A stretch of 38,607 nt of DNA from Cypionkella sp. (GCA_025458525.1 JALOSF010000019.1:1-38607); one strand, 5' to 3'; shown: positions 19,031 to 31,662, counted from the stretch's first letter. Numbers and translations are program-made. Notes: generated from the letters alone by a model not told the origin.

Positions 19031-19630
19031 TTACATGCGTGCGGCGACCGCTTCCCAGTTCACGAGTTTGTCAAGGAAATTGGTCAGGTAGGCCGGGCGC
19101 TTGTTGCGGAAGTCGATGTAATAGGAATGTTCCCACACATCGCAGCCCAGAAGGGCGGTCTGACCAAAGCACAGCGGGTTCACTCCGTTTTCGGTCTTGG
19201 TCACTTTCAGCGCGCCATCGGCATCCTTGACCAGCCAGGCCCAGCCCGAACCGAACTGGCCCGCGCCGGCGGCGGCGAAGTCTTCCTTGAACTTGGCGAC
19301 CGAGCCGAACGCCTCGGTCAGGGCTTTTTCCAGCTCGGAGGGCATCTTCTTCTCGCCCGGCCCCATGATCTCCCAAAACAGGGCATGGTTCCAGTGCTGG
19401 CTGGCATTGTTGAAGATACCGTTCTGGGCAACGGCGGTCTTGTTATAGGTGCCGACCACGATCTCCTCGACCGACTTGCCTTCCCATTCGGTGCCGGCGA
19501 TCAGCTTGTTGCCATTGTCCACATAGGCCTTGTGGTGAATATCATGATGATATTCCATCGTTTCTTTCGACATGCCAAGCGATGCGAGCGCATCATGGGC
19601 ATAGGGCAGATCGGGAAGCGTGAAAGCCAT
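19031..19630 (-). CDS. sodB: Superoxide dismutase, Fe type
   Basis: A 199-residue Fe/Mn-superoxide dismutase. Metal ligands are visible in EYHHDIHHKAYV (His28), NNASQHWNHALFW (His82) and DVWEHSYYIDF (Asp and His). Gln78 in the NNASQ segment is at the position used by iron enzymes, so an iron or cambialistic enzyme is favoured over a strict manganese one. No signal peptide is seen, so it is cytoplasmic. The ATG at 19630 has AAGGAAC upstream and gives the usual N-terminus AFTLPDLPY. A possible promoter reads TTGACC (19713–19708), 17 bases, CCTATT. A strong terminator follows at 18975–19005. Confidence 0.95.
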   Translation of the reverse strand: MAFTLPDLPYAHDALASLGMSKETMEYHHDIHHKAYVDNGNKLIAGTEWEGKSVEEIVVGTYNKTAVAQNGIFNNASQHWNHALFWEIMGPGEKKMPSELEKALTEAFGSVAKFKEDFAAAGAGQFGSGWAWLVKDADGALKVTKTENGVNPLCFGQTALLGCDVWEHSYYIDFRNKRPAYLTNFLDKLVNWEAVAARM

Positions 19631-19744
19631 GGGATGTTCCTTTGTCATGTGTGACGGATGGTGAGCATACGCCCAACTGGCGCAAATAGGTGGCTTTCCA
19701 ACGCGAAGGTCAAGGCCTGCGCGGGGAAAACCTGCCTTAAAGGG

Positions 19745-20116
19745 TCAACTTTCGGGGTCCGTCATCGGTTCCATCGTCACCACCTCGGCCCCGTCCTGCA
19801 CCAGCGTGTAAAAGCAGGACCGGCGGTTGGTGTGGCAGGCAGGCCCGTGCTGGCGCACCCGCACCAACAGGCAATCGCGGTCGCAATCCACGCGCAATTC
19901 CACCAGGTGCTGCACATGGCCCGAGGTCTCGCCCTTGACCCAGAACGCCGCGCGCGAGCGCGACCAATAGGTCACGCGCCCGGTTGCCAAGGTCTGCGCG
20001 ACCGAGGCCGCGTTCATCCAGGCCATCATCAGAACCTCGCCCGACTCGTGGCATTGCGCGATGCAGGGGATCAAGCCCGCGGCATCATACTTTAGGCTTG
20101 CGGGGTCAAAAGCCAT
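19745..20116 (-). CDS. hisI: Phosphoribosyl-AMP cyclohydrolase
   Basis: A 123-residue HisI that opens the adenine ring of PR-AMP, the third step of histidine synthesis. The motifs GEVLMMAWMN, TYWSRSRAAFWVKGETSGHV, and the metal-binding VDCDRDCLLVRVRQHGPACH (Cys, Asp, Cys and the later Cys-His) are all present. It is the monofunctional form; the HisE domain is absent, so hisE must lie elsewhere. AAGGAGAA is the ribosome site. It is divergent from the IscU-like scaffold across 65 bases. Confidence 0.95.
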   Translation of the reverse strand: MAFDPASLKYDAAGLIPCIAQCHESGEVLMMAWMNAASVAQTLATGRVTYWSRSRAAFWVKGETSGHVQHLVELRVDCDRDCLLVRVRQHGPACHTNRRSCFYTLVQDGAEVVTMEPMTDPES

Positions 20117-20181
20117 CGGGGTTCTCCTTGGCGGGCGCTGGGGATCGGTCTATCTAAGATGCAGCCAAAGGAAAAGCAGGC

Positions 20182-20631
20182 ATGAGCGACAGCGACCTGA
20201 TCAAACTCTATTCCGGCCAGATCCTGGCACTGGCGGCCGATATCCCGCATCTGGGCCGTTTGCCCGACCCGGCCACCCGCGTGCGCAAACGCTCGCCCTT
20301 GTGCGGGTCGATGGTCACGGTCGATCTGGTGATGGCCGATGGCCGGGTGGCGGCCTTTGCGCAAGACGTGAAGGCCTGCGCCCTGGGGCAGGCCGCGGCG
20401 GCGGTGCTGGGCCGTGCGGTGATCGGGTGCACGGCGCAGGAACTGGCGGATGCGCGCGACAGCTTGCGCGCCATGCTGCGGGCCAACGGGCCGGTCCCCG
20501 CCGCGCCCTTTGACGGTTTTGTCGTGCTGACCCCGGCGCGCGACTACAAGAATCGTCACGCGTCGATCCTGCTTGCGGTCGAGGCAGCAGCAGAGGCCGC
20601 GGCAGAGGCAGAGGCCCTGCCCCAGACCTGA
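20182..20631 (+). CDS. IscU/NifU-N-like iron-sulfur scaffold protein
   Basis: A 149-residue protein of the IscU/NifU N-terminal family. The fold is recognisable from LIKLYSGQILALAADIPHLG, SPLCGSMVTVDLVMADGRVA, VKACALGQAAAAVLG and a late YKNRHASILLAVEAA. Two of the three cluster cysteines are present (Cys41 in LCGS, Cys66 in KACALGQ); the third, which in IscU follows the RH pair, is Ala127 here. The C-terminal tail is Ala/Glu-rich. AAGGAA precedes the ATG. It may be a partial scaffold or carrier rather than a full assembly platform. No isc or suf gene is adjacent. Confidence 0.85.
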   Translation: MSDSDLIKLYSGQILALAADIPHLGRLPDPATRVRKRSPLCGSMVTVDLVMADGRVAAFAQDVKACALGQAAAAVLGRAVIGCTAQELADARDSLRAMLRANGPVPAAPFDGFVVLTPARDYKNRHASILLAVEAAAEAAAEAEALPQT

Positions 20632-20636
20632 GCCCC

Positions 20637-20672
20637 AAAAAAACCGCCGCGCGTCGGGGATGACGGCGGCGG
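20637..20672 (-). terminator. Intrinsic terminator downstream of the 39-residue membrane protein
   Basis: On the minus strand, CCGCCG and CGTC pair with GACG and CGGCGG around a 6-base loop with a small internal bulge, followed by seven T residues. It lies about 100 bases beyond the small gene's stop. On the plus strand there is no U-tract. Confidence 0.7.
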
Positions 20673-20774
20673 CAAGTGGCGTGTCTGGTGCGCGCGGGGC
20701 ATCGCTTGGGGACAGATGCAAAGGGCGCGCGATCGGGCAGACCGCAGGCAGAAACTGAAATAGGCCGTCGCGGC

Positions 20775-20894
20775 CTAGAACGCCGTCAGGGCAAGACAGG
20801 CGTAAAGCATGACAAACAGGCCAATCACGCCGGCAAGATCTTCGATCAACATGCCGCGCGACCGGGTGACGATATCCTTGACTTGGGCAACCAT
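20775..20894 (-). CDS. Small single-pass membrane protein, 39 residues
   Basis: A short gene with AGGAGG 6 bases before its ATG. The protein has a charged N-terminal half (MVAQVKDIVTRSRGMLIEDL) and a hydrophobic helix AGVIGLFVMLYACLALTAF that ends the protein, so it should sit in the inner membrane with almost no periplasmic tail. I do not recognise a named family. It follows recG on the same strand but is separated by an AT-rich stretch with repeated AGAAC elements, and it has its own strong terminator (20637–20672), so it is probably an independent, regulated unit. A second small hairpin (20761–20777) overlaps its stop codon. Confidence 0.72.
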   Translation of the reverse strand: MVAQVKDIVTRSRGMLIEDLAGVIGLFVMLYACLALTAF

Positions 20895-20919
20895 GGCATC
20901 CTCCTGTTGTGTTGCCCGA

Positions 20920-20975
20920 TTGTTCTCATGCCTTCGCCAATCTGTAAAGAACTTTTTAAGAACAATTGAGAACAA
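20920..20975 (-). promoter_or_regulatory. Phased AGAAC repeats and AT-rich promoter region of the small membrane protein
   Basis: Plus-strand AGAAC occurs at 20948, 20959 and 20969, spaced 11 and 10 bases, that is on one face of the helix. TTGTTCTC at 20920–20927 is the exact inverted copy of GAGAACAA at 20968–20975. The tract is strikingly AT-rich for this genome. It lies 26–81 bases upstream of the small gene's ATG and just after the recG stop. Binding of a specific regulator is inferred, not shown. Confidence 0.45.
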
Positions 20976-20990
20976 ATTAAGATTATGGCC

Positions 20991-25255
<4,265 letters not shown>

Positions 25256-25963
25256 CTAGGCGCTGACAGCCATCTTGCGCGACTCTCCCGCCGGATCGCG
25301 CAACACATAGCCGCGCCCCCAGACGGTTTCGATGTAGTTCTGCCCGCCCGTCGCCTCGGCCAGTTTCTTGCGCAACTTGCAAATGAAGACATCGATGATC
25401 TTCAACTCTGGCTCGTCCATCCCGCCGTAAAGATGGTTGAGGAACATTTCCTTGGTCAGCGTCGTGCCCTTGCGAAGCGACAAAAGTTCCAGCATCTGGT
25501 ATTCCTTGCCGGTCAGATGCACCGTCTTGCCATCCACCTCCACCGTCTTGGCGTCAAGGTTCACGTTCACCTTGCCGGTGATGATGACAGATTGGCTGTG
25601 CCCCTTGGACCGGCGGATGATGGCGTGGATGCGGGCAACCAGTTCTTCGCGGTGGAAGGGTTTGGTAAGGTAGTCATCGGCCCCGAAGCCAAAACCCTTC
25701 AGCTTCGAATCAGTGTCGTCAGACCCGGACAGGATCAGGATCGGCGTTTCGATGCGCGCCAGGCGAAGCTGGCGCAACACTTCATGACCCGACATGTCGG
25801 GCAGGTTCAGATCCAGAAGGATCAGATCGTAATCATAAAGTTTCGCCAGATCGATCCCGTCTTCGCCCATGTCGGTGCAATAGACATTCAAATTGGCATG
25901 GGTCAGCATCAATTCGATACTGCGCGAGGTTGTGGGGTCATCCTCGACGAGCAAAATCCGCAT
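25256..25963 (-). CDS. ctrA: Cell-cycle response regulator CtrA
   Basis: A 235-residue OmpR-type response regulator. The receiver domain has [10 protein letters not shown] (acidic pocket), phospho-acceptor Asp51 in [13 protein letters not shown], and the Lys of [11 protein letters not shown]. The DNA-binding winged helix contains [34 protein letters not shown] and [14 protein letters not shown], closely matching alpha-proteobacterial CtrA. CtrA regulates the cell cycle in Caulobacter, and motility and gene-transfer functions in Rhodobacteraceae. Two GTTAAC elements lie 28–55 bases upstream of the start, one giving an exact CtrA half-site, which suggests autoregulation. sciP, encoding a CtrA antagonist, lies directly upstream. 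Confidence 0.97.
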   Translation of the reverse strand: MRILLVEDDPTTSRSIELMLTHANLNVYCTDMGEDGIDLAKLYDYDLILLDLNLPDMSGHEVLRQLRLARIETPILILSGSDDTDSKLKGFGFGADDYLTKPFHREELVARIHAIIRRSKGHSQSVIITGKVNVNLDAKTVEVDGKTVHLTGKEYQMLELLSLRKGTTLTKEMFLNHLYGGMDEPELKIIDVFICKLRKKLAEATGGQNYIETVWGRGYVLRDPAGESRKMAVSA

Positions 25964-25990
25964 AGTTCATACTCCGCAACAGCCAGGTTC

Positions 25991-26019
25991 GTTAACGACA
26001 TTGGGGGTGAATGGTTAAC
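25991..26019 (-). promoter_or_regulatory. CtrA half-sites in the ctrA promoter
   Basis: Two GTTAAC palindromes (25991–25996 and 26014–26019) lie in the sciP–ctrA gap. On the minus strand the distal one reads TTAACCAT (26018–26011), an exact match to the CtrA half-site known from Caulobacter. The spacing does not fit the full TTAA-N7-TTAA form. Confidence 0.6.
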
Positions 26020-26056
26020 TGACGGTTACTCTGCCTGAGCGCGAAGCAATAACAAT

Positions 26057-26335
26057 CTAAAGTTGTCTATATTTTTGAATGGCGGTCACTTTCAGGGCAT
26101 TTTCGCCATGTTGCTCGACCGCTTGGCGCCACAAGGCGAATTCCTCTTGCGACAAGGCATAGCGTTCAAGCGCCTCCGACTCGGTGATCAGCCCGTGAAT
26201 CACCGCCCGCACCACCACCGCCTTGCGACTCGCGACCCACCGTTTCGTATCGGGCTTTGGCAGATCCGCGCGCGTCAGGGTGCTGCCATCGGGCAGTGTG
26301 ACCTGCCTTGGTCCATCAACGCGTTTGAGATACAT
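26057..26335 (-). CDS. sciP: CtrA inhibitor SciP (DUF1153)
   Basis: A 92-residue DUF1153 protein. The conserved N-terminus (RQVTLPDGSTLTRADLPKPD) and the tri-helical DNA-binding-like part (TKRWVASRKAVVVRAVIHGL, ITESEALERYALSQEEFALW) match SciP, which in Caulobacter binds CtrA and blocks its recruitment of RNA polymerase. It lies 93 bases upstream of ctrA on the same strand, so the regulator and its antagonist are neighbours. The ATG at 26335 fits family length; the AAGGGA ribosome site is somewhat far upstream. Confidence 0.9.
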   Translation of the reverse strand: MYLKRVDGPRQVTLPDGSTLTRADLPKPDTKRWVASRKAVVVRAVIHGLITESEALERYALSQEEFALWRQAVEQHGENALKVTAIQKYRQL

Positions 26336-26424
26336 GGTTTTGTCTTTCCCTTGGTCCGCCGGGTCTTGACCAAAGCCTGAACCATCAGACTTAAGCGAAG
26401 GTGAAGGCGGCGGCGTTCAGGGGG

Positions 26425-26452
26425 TTGAGAGTATCGCGCATTTTCCTATATT
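26425..26452 (+). promoter_or_regulatory. mnmA promoter
   Basis: TTGAGA (26425–26430) and TATATT (26447–26452) are separated by 16 bases and lie 27 bases upstream of the mnmA start codon. The perfect palindrome ATTGCGCGCAAT (26450–26461) overlaps the -10 end and the expected start point, a position suited to an operator. Confidence 0.55.
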
Positions 26453-26478
26453 GCGCGCAATCCCTGAAAGGTCATCCG

Positions 26479-27615
26479 ATGCTGGACCACCCGCTGAATT
26501 CGCTGGGGCTGCCAAAGCCCCCTTCTGCCACGCGCGTCGTGGTTGCCATGTCGGGGGGCGTGGACAGCTCGGTTGTGGCCGCCATGCTCAAGGACGAAGG
26601 CTATGACGTGGTCGGCGTCACGTTGCAGCTTTACGACCACGGCGCAGCACTTGCCAAGAAGGGGGCCTGCTGCGCGGGCCGCGATATCCATGACGCGCGG
26701 CGCGTGGCCGAAACCATGGGCTTTGCCCATTATGTGCTGGATTATGAAAACACGTTCCGCGAGGCGGTGATCGAGGAATTCGCCGATGCCTATCTTGCGG
26801 GGGCCACGCCGGTGCCCTGCATCCGCTGCAACGAGCGGGTCAAGTTCAAGGACCTTCTGGCCACCGCAAAGGATCTGGACGCCGATTGCATGGCCACGGG
26901 GCATTATATCCAGCGCAAGATGGGCGCCTTCGGGCCAGAGCTGCATGCCGCAGCCGATGCCGCGCGCGACCAGAGCTATTTTCTGTTTTCCACCACGGGC
27001 GAGCAGCTGTCTTACCTGCGCTTTCCGCTGGGCCATCTGCGATCAAAGGCCGAGACGCGGGCCTTGGCCGCGAAATACGGGCTTCCGGTGGCGGACAAGC
27101 CCGACAGTCAGGACATCTGCTTTGTGCCGAACGGAAATTACGCCGCGGTGATCGAAAAACTGCGGCCCGGCGCCGCCGATCCGGGCGACATCGTCGATCA
27201 GGCGGGCACCGTGCTGGGCCGGCATGGCGGCGTGATCCATTACACGGTCGGGCAGCGCAAGGGGCTGGGGATCGGCGGGCTGGGCGACCCTTTGTATGTG
27301 CTGCGGCTTGACCCCGAAACCCGGCGCGTGATCGTCGGGCCGAAATCGGCGCTGGCCACCCGCACCATCCCCGTGCGCGAGGTCAACTGGCTGGGCGACG
27401 CGCCCTTTGACAGCGCGCCGGAATGGCATGTGCATGTCAAGGTGCGCTCCACCCGGCCACCCCGCCCTGCGGTGATCCGCCCCCTGTCGGCCACCGAGGC
27501 GGAAGTGGAGTTGCTGGATCCCGAAGATGGGGTCAGCGCCGGGCAGGCTTGCGTGTTCTACGCAGCCGAAGGCAGCCGGGTTCTGGGCGGCGGCTGGGTC
27601 TGGCGCGGACGCTGA
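26479..27615 (+). CDS. mnmA: tRNA-specific 2-thiouridylase
   Basis: A 378-residue MnmA that thiolates U34 of Lys, Glu and Gln tRNAs. The PP-loop is [17 protein letters not shown] (Ser25-Ser31), followed by the first active-site region [11 protein letters not shown] and the second cysteine in [15 protein letters not shown]. The remaining domain has the family segments '[14 protein letters not shown]' and 'EVNWLGD'. The start at 26479 has AAAGG upstream; the family usually starts only a few residues before the PP-loop. It is transcribed away from sciP and is convergent with ispG. Confidence 0.95.
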   Translation: MLDHPLNSLGLPKPPSATRVVVAMSGGVDSSVVAAMLKDEGYDVVGVTLQLYDHGAALAKKGACCAGRDIHDARRVAETMGFAHYVLDYENTFREAVIEEFADAYLAGATPVPCIRCNERVKFKDLLATAKDLDADCMATGHYIQRKMGAFGPELHAAADAARDQSYFLFSTTGEQLSYLRFPLGHLRSKAETRALAAKYGLPVADKPDSQDICFVPNGNYAAVIEKLRPGAADPGDIVDQAGTVLGRHGGVIHYTVGQRKGLGIGGLGDPLYVLRLDPETRRVIVGPKSALATRTIPVREVNWLGDAPFDSAPEWHVHVKVRSTRPPRPAVIRPLSATEAEVELLDPEDGVSAGQACVFYAAEGSRVLGGGWVWRGR

Positions 27616-27621
27616 CCCGAA

Positions 27622-27664
27622 CCGACACTCACACAAGCCGACACTTGCCCAAGCCGACGCGAAG
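27622..27664. repeat. Short tandem repeat between mnmA and ispG
   Basis: Two full 16-base units (CCGACACTCACACAAG at 27622–27637 and CCGACACTTGCCCAAG at 27638–27653) are followed by a partial third copy beginning CCGACGCG. It fills most of the gap between the convergent stop codons and is not a hairpin terminator. Confidence 0.7.
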
Positions 27665-27669
27665 TCGCG

Positions 27670-28794
27670 TTAGTCGCGTGCGGCGGCCTCTGCCGCCTCG
27701 ATCTCGGCGGCTTTCTTCTCGACCAGTTCCACGATGTGGTCGATCATCGCCTCGTTGCCCAGCTTGTGGCTTTGCTTTCCGGCCAGATACACCATGCCGG
27801 ACCCTGCCCCGCCGCCGGTAAAGCCGATGTCGGTCATCAGCGCCTCGCCGGGGCCGTTGACCACACAGCCGATGATCGACAGCGACAGGCTGGTCGTCAC
27901 ATGCGCCAGCCGGTCCTCCAGCGCGCTGACGGTCTTGATCACGTCAAAGCCCTGCCGCGCGCAGGACGGGCAAGAGATGATCGTCACCCCCCGGTGCCGC
28001 AGGCCAAGTGACTTCAGGATCTCGAACCCGACCTTCACCTCCTCGACCGGATCGGCCGACAGGCTGACGCGGATCGTATCGCCAATCCCCATCCAGAGCA
28101 GATTGCCCAGCCCGATCGCCGATTTCACCGTGCCGGAGACAAGGCCCCCGGCCTCGGTGATGCCAAGATGGATCGGCGCATCGGTCGCTTCGGCCAATTG
28201 CTGATAGGCCGCCGCCGCCATGAACACATCAGACGCCTTCACGCTGATCTTGAATTCGTGAAAGTCGTTGTCTTGCAACAGCTTGATATGGTCCATGCCG
28301 GATTCGACCATCGCATCCGGGCAAGGCTCGCCGTATTTGTCGAGCAGGTGCTTTTCAAGCGAACCCGCGTTCACACCGATTCGGATCGAACAGCCATGAT
28401 CCTTGGCCGCGCGCACCACCTCGGCCACGCGGCGGGCATCGCCGATGTTGCCCGGATTGATGCGCAGGCAGGCCGCCCCCGCCTCGGCCGCCTCGATCGC
28501 GCGTTTGTAGTGGAAATGGATATCGGCCACGATCGGAACCGGGCTTTCGGCACAAATCTCGCGCAGCGCCCTCGTGCTGTCCTCATCCGGGGTAGAGACG
28601 CGGACGATATCGGCCCCGGCAATCGCGGCGCGCTGGATCTGTTCGAGGGTGGCCGCGACATCAGTGGTCAGCGTGTTGGTCATCGTCTGCACCGAAATCG
28701 GCGCATCCCCCCCCACCAGCACCTTGCCGACCCGGATCTGCCGCGAGGCCCGGCGGTAAATGTTGCGCCAGGGGCGGACGGGATTATGGCTCAT
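27670..28794 (-). CDS. ispG: 4-hydroxy-3-methylbut-2-enyl diphosphate synthase (flavodoxin)
   Basis: A 374-residue IspG (GcpE) that reduces MEcPP to HMBPP in the non-mevalonate isoprenoid pathway, using a [4Fe-4S] cluster. The TIM-barrel part has [20 protein letters not shown] and [13 protein letters not shown]; the C-terminal domain holds the three cluster cysteines in [14 protein letters not shown] and [14 protein letters not shown]. The start at 28794 has AGAGGA upstream; a longer reading has no homology. A RodZ-like gene is upstream on the same strand, as in E. coli, but a long hairpin separates the two. Confidence 0.96.
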   Translation of the reverse strand: MSHNPVRPWRNIYRRASRQIRVGKVLVGGDAPISVQTMTNTLTTDVAATLEQIQRAAIAGADIVRVSTPDEDSTRALREICAESPVPIVADIHFHYKRAIEAAEAGAACLRINPGNIGDARRVAEVVRAAKDHGCSIRIGVNAGSLEKHLLDKYGEPCPDAMVESGMDHIKLLQDNDFHEFKISVKASDVFMAAAAYQQLAEATDAPIHLGITEAGGLVSGTVKSAIGLGNLLWMGIGDTIRVSLSADPVEEVKVGFEILKSLGLRHRGVTIISCPSCARQGFDVIKTVSALEDRLAHVTTSLSLSIIGCVVNGPGEALMTDIGFTGGGAGSGMVYLAGKQSHKLGNEAMIDHIVELVEKKAAEIEAAEAAARD

Positions 28795-28832
28795 CTTGCG
28801 CGGTCCTCTTTGGGTTTGCCCATGGATAATAC

Positions 28833-28870
28833 GACAAGGCCGCCCCGGCAATGCCACGGGCGGCCTTGTC
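28833..28870 (-). terminator. Hairpin downstream of the RodZ-like gene
   Basis: A perfect 13-bp stem, GACAAGGCCGCCC with GGGCGGCCTTGTC, has a 12-base loop and starts 30 bases after the stop of the upstream gene. Only GTATTATCC follows on the minus strand, so termination would be weak; it may partly separate the RodZ-like gene from ispG. Confidence 0.5.
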
Positions 28871-28899
28871 AGACACAAGGGGCAGTTTTACGCGCCGCC

Positions 28900-30141
28900 C
28901 TATTCGGACGGGGCCGCCGGCGCGGCCTGCGAGGCATCCGCCACGTTGACGATGGCCGCCAGATCGGCATCGCGCGACAGATCGGCCACGGCGAATTTCT
29001 CGGTCAACACCTCGGGCGACAGGGCAAGGTTGCGCACCACCTGCGCGCCCGGTGCGGCGGGGCCATAGGTCTGGCCATTCACCGCAAAATAAACCGAACC
29101 CGAATTCCCGGCCCGCAGCACGGGCGGTTCTTCAAGGGTGGGAACGGCCCACCGCTCGCCCGCGTCAAGGATCTTTTCGAACAGCACCGTGCCGTCGGCC
29201 GAGGACACCCGCACCCAGGACGGGCGCACGGCCAGGATCTCGACGCCGGGCTGGGCCGAGGCGACAACCTGCACGTCGGAACCAGCCGTGCCAAGCGCCT
29301 CTGCCACGGCGGCATCAACCGCGGTCGCCTCTGGCCCGGTGGCAACGGGCGCGGCAGGCAGACGCGGATCGATGGCCGCAATCGGCCCATCGCGCGAGGT
29401 CAGCACCGGCACGTCAAGCGCCTGCGGACGGTAAAGCCTGTCCATCCCCTCGGCCTGCGGCTGCACCGGGTCTGCGCTGGCGATCTGCTGGGATGCCGCA
29501 GCTTCGGGCGCCGAACGGACCAGAGGGGCCGCACCCGACACATTGCCCAAGGGATCGATCTCGGCCACCACGGTCGGCGCCTGATCGACCGGCGCCAGTT
29601 GCACGCGCTGCACCTCTTGCAGCACCGACCAGCCGCCGTAACCGATCGCGCCGATCAAGGCGACCAGCACCAGCAAGGACCCGACAGCGCCCGGTTCGAC
29701 CCGGGCAAACAGGCTTTCGCCGCGCGGGATGAAGGTGGCATTCGGATTGGCCAGCGGGTCGCTGAACACCTGCGTGCTGCGCGAGCGTGCCGCCGTCATC
29801 CCCGAGGAGGAGGCCGCCGCACTCATCCCGTGGGCCACCTCGAAATTGGCTTCCTTGCAAAAGCGGGCAAAGGCCATGTCCGGGTCCATGCCCAGATAGC
29901 GCGCATAGGACCGCACATAGCCGGCCACAAACCCCTGGGTTTCAAAGGCGGACACATCGGCGTTTTCGATCGCGGCGATATAGGCCGCCTTGATCTTCAA
30001 CTCGCGCTGCACGTCGAGCAAGGACTTGCCCAGCGTGGCGCGTTCGCCCCGCATCAGGTCGCCCAACCGCAGATCGAAATCGTCAAAGCCCTTAGGCTTT
30101 TCCGGTTCCGGTATCGAAGGTTTCGCCCTCCGCCCGATCAT
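28900..30141 (-). CDS. RodZ-like helix-turn-helix membrane protein
   Basis: A 413-residue bitopic protein. The cytoplasmic N-terminus (about 25–95) is a RodZ-type HTH_25 domain (LGDLMRGERATLGKSLLDVQ, then IKAAYIAAIENADVSAFETQ and VAGYVRSYARYLGMDPD). A transmembrane helix follows at 151–173, then an Ala/Pro-rich periplasmic linker and a C-terminal DUF4115-type beta domain (VEILAVRPSWVRVSSADGTV, LEKIL-like 'FEKILDAGERWAVP'). RodZ links MreB to the wall-elongation machinery. Its place next to ispG is conserved with E. coli rodZ–ispG, which supports the name. Confidence 0.85.
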   Translation of the reverse strand: MIGRRAKPSIPEPEKPKGFDDFDLRLGDLMRGERATLGKSLLDVQRELKIKAAYIAAIENADVSAFETQGFVAGYVRSYARYLGMDPDMAFARFCKEANFEVAHGMSAAASSSGMTAARSRSTQVFSDPLANPNATFIPRGESLFARVEPGAVGSLLVLVALIGAIGYGGWSVLQEVQRVQLAPVDQAPTVVAEIDPLGNVSGAAPLVRSAPEAAASQQIASADPVQPQAEGMDRLYRPQALDVPVLTSRDGPIAAIDPRLPAAPVATGPEATAVDAAVAEALGTAGSDVQVVASAQPGVEILAVRPSWVRVSSADGTVLFEKILDAGERWAVPTLEEPPVLRAGNSGSVYFAVNGQTYGPAAPGAQVVRNLALSPEVLTEKFAVADLSRDADLAAIVNVADASQAAPAAPSE

Positions 30142-30255
30142 GCGCCCTGCCCCATACTCTCAACGTCCCCGTAGCCGCTTCGATCACGACTCATTTTGTT
30201 CGTATTAGGGATTCGTTACCACAGCACAAGCGCTTTTGCACCTGCGAGACGAACT

Positions 30256-31485
30256 TCACGCCGAGGCCTCGGCACGATTTAGCGCACAGTGCCGCCACAG
30301 CTGATCCATGGCCGAAACAAGTGCCTCGATTTCGCGCGGATCATGCACCGGCGACGGGGTAAAGCGCAGCCTTTCGGTGCCGCGCGGCACGGTGGGAAAG
30401 TTGATCGGCTGCACATAGACCCCGAACTGGTCCAACAGCATGTCGGACAGCATCTTGCAATGGATGGGGTTGCCCACATGCACGGGCACAATATGTGAGC
30501 CGTGATCGATGATCGGCAGGCCAAGGCCCTTCAGCCGCATCTTCAGGATTCGCGCGTGAAGCTGTTGTGTATCGCGCAGTTTCTGCCCCTCGGCGGTTTT
30601 CAGAAACTGCACGCTGGCGGCGGCACCCGCAGCAACCGCAGGCGGCAAGGAGGTGGTGAAGATGAACCCCGGCGCATAGCTGCGCACCGCATCGACCATC
30701 TTCGCACTTGCAGCAATATAGCCGCCAAATACCCCATAGGCCTTGGCCAGCGTGGCGTTGATGATGTCGATCCGGTGCATCTGGCGGTCCCGTTCGGCCA
30801 CGCCCGCGCCGCGCGGGCCATACATGCCCACGGCATGCACTTCGTCGATATAGGTCAGCGCGCCGAATTCCTCGGCCACATCGCAAATCTCGGCAATCGG
30901 GCCGAAATCGCCATCCATCGAATAGATCGATTCAAAGGCGATCAGCTTGGGCGCCGCCGGATCATCCGCCGCGATCAGCGCCCGCAGATGGGCCACGTCA
31001 TTGTGGCGGAAGATCCGCTTTTCGCCCCCGCCGCGCCGCACACCCTCGATCATCGAGGCATGGTTGAGCGCATCGGAATAGATGATCAGCCCCGGAAAGA
31101 TCGACCGCAGGGTCGAAAGCGTGGCGTCATTGGCGATATAGGCGCTGGTAAAGACAAGCGCCGCCTCCTTGCCGTGCAGATCGGCAAGCTCCGCCTCCAG
31201 CCGCTTGTGATAGACGGTGGTGCCAGAGATGTTGCGCGTGCCGCCCGACCCTGCGCCCGTCGCCTCCAGCGCCTCGTGCATGGCGGACAGGACCACCGGA
31301 TGCTGGCCCATGCCAAGATAGTCATTGCCACACCAGACGGTGATGTCCTTTTGCGTGCCATCCGGACGGGTCCAGACCGCATGGGGGAATTGCCCCTTCT
31401 GCCGCTCGATGTCGATGAAGGTGCGGTAACGACCCTCGTCATGCAGGCGCTGAAGGGCGGCATCGAGGGCGGCGTCATAGGTCAT
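30256..31485 (-). CDS. hemA: 5-aminolevulinate synthase
   Basis: A 409-residue PLP enzyme that condenses glycine and succinyl-CoA, the first step of tetrapyrrole synthesis by the Shemin (C4) pathway. Seen: [48 protein letters not shown] with the cofactor Asp, and the Schiff-base Lys248 in [13 protein letters not shown]. The GSGGTRNI segment typical of ALAS separates it from related biotin synthases. GGAGA precedes the ATG. An FNR-type box lies 93 bases upstream. The presence of ALAS fits an alpha-proteobacterium that makes haem, and possibly bacteriochlorophyll; no photosynthesis gene is in the window. Confidence 0.97.
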   Translation of the reverse strand: MTYDAALDAALQRLHDEGRYRTFIDIERQKGQFPHAVWTRPDGTQKDITVWCGNDYLGMGQHPVVLSAMHEALEATGAGSGGTRNISGTTVYHKRLEAELADLHGKEAALVFTSAYIANDATLSTLRSIFPGLIIYSDALNHASMIEGVRRGGGEKRIFRHNDVAHLRALIAADDPAAPKLIAFESIYSMDGDFGPIAEICDVAEEFGALTYIDEVHAVGMYGPRGAGVAERDRQMHRIDIINATLAKAYGVFGGYIAASAKMVDAVRSYAPGFIFTTSLPPAVAAGAAASVQFLKTAEGQKLRDTQQLHARILKMRLKGLGLPIIDHGSHIVPVHVGNPIHCKMLSDMLLDQFGVYVQPINFPTVPRGTERLRFTPSPVHDPREIEALVSAMDQLWRHCALNRAEASA

Positions 31486-31577
31486 CGGTCTGTCTCCGTG
31501 GCGTCCTGCCATATCCTTGGGCAGGTGGCTTTTGTTTCGGCTCTGGCGCAGTCAAGACGCCGAGTGCCAAAGATGCA

Positions 31578-31591
31578 TTGACTTGCATCAA
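31578..31591 (-). promoter_or_regulatory. FNR/FnrL-type box upstream of hemA
   Basis: The plus strand reads TTGACTTGCATCAA and the minus strand TTGATGCAAGTCAA, matching TTGAT-N4-ATCAA at 9 of 10 fixed positions. The centre is about 100 bases before the hemA ATG. FnrL activation of hemA under low oxygen is known in Rhodobacter, which supports the assignment. Confidence 0.65.
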
Positions 31592-31662
31592 TTGCACCGG
31601 GAATGGGAACAGGTCAATTTGACGCCCCCATCCCGGGCGGCTTTCCCCGGCCCTGCCCCGGT

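Noticed and set aside
30260-30273. 14-base palindrome GCCGAGGCCTCGGC
   Set aside because: It lies in the last codons of hemA (Ala-Glu-Ala-Ser-Ala) with no loop; GC-rich codons explain it.
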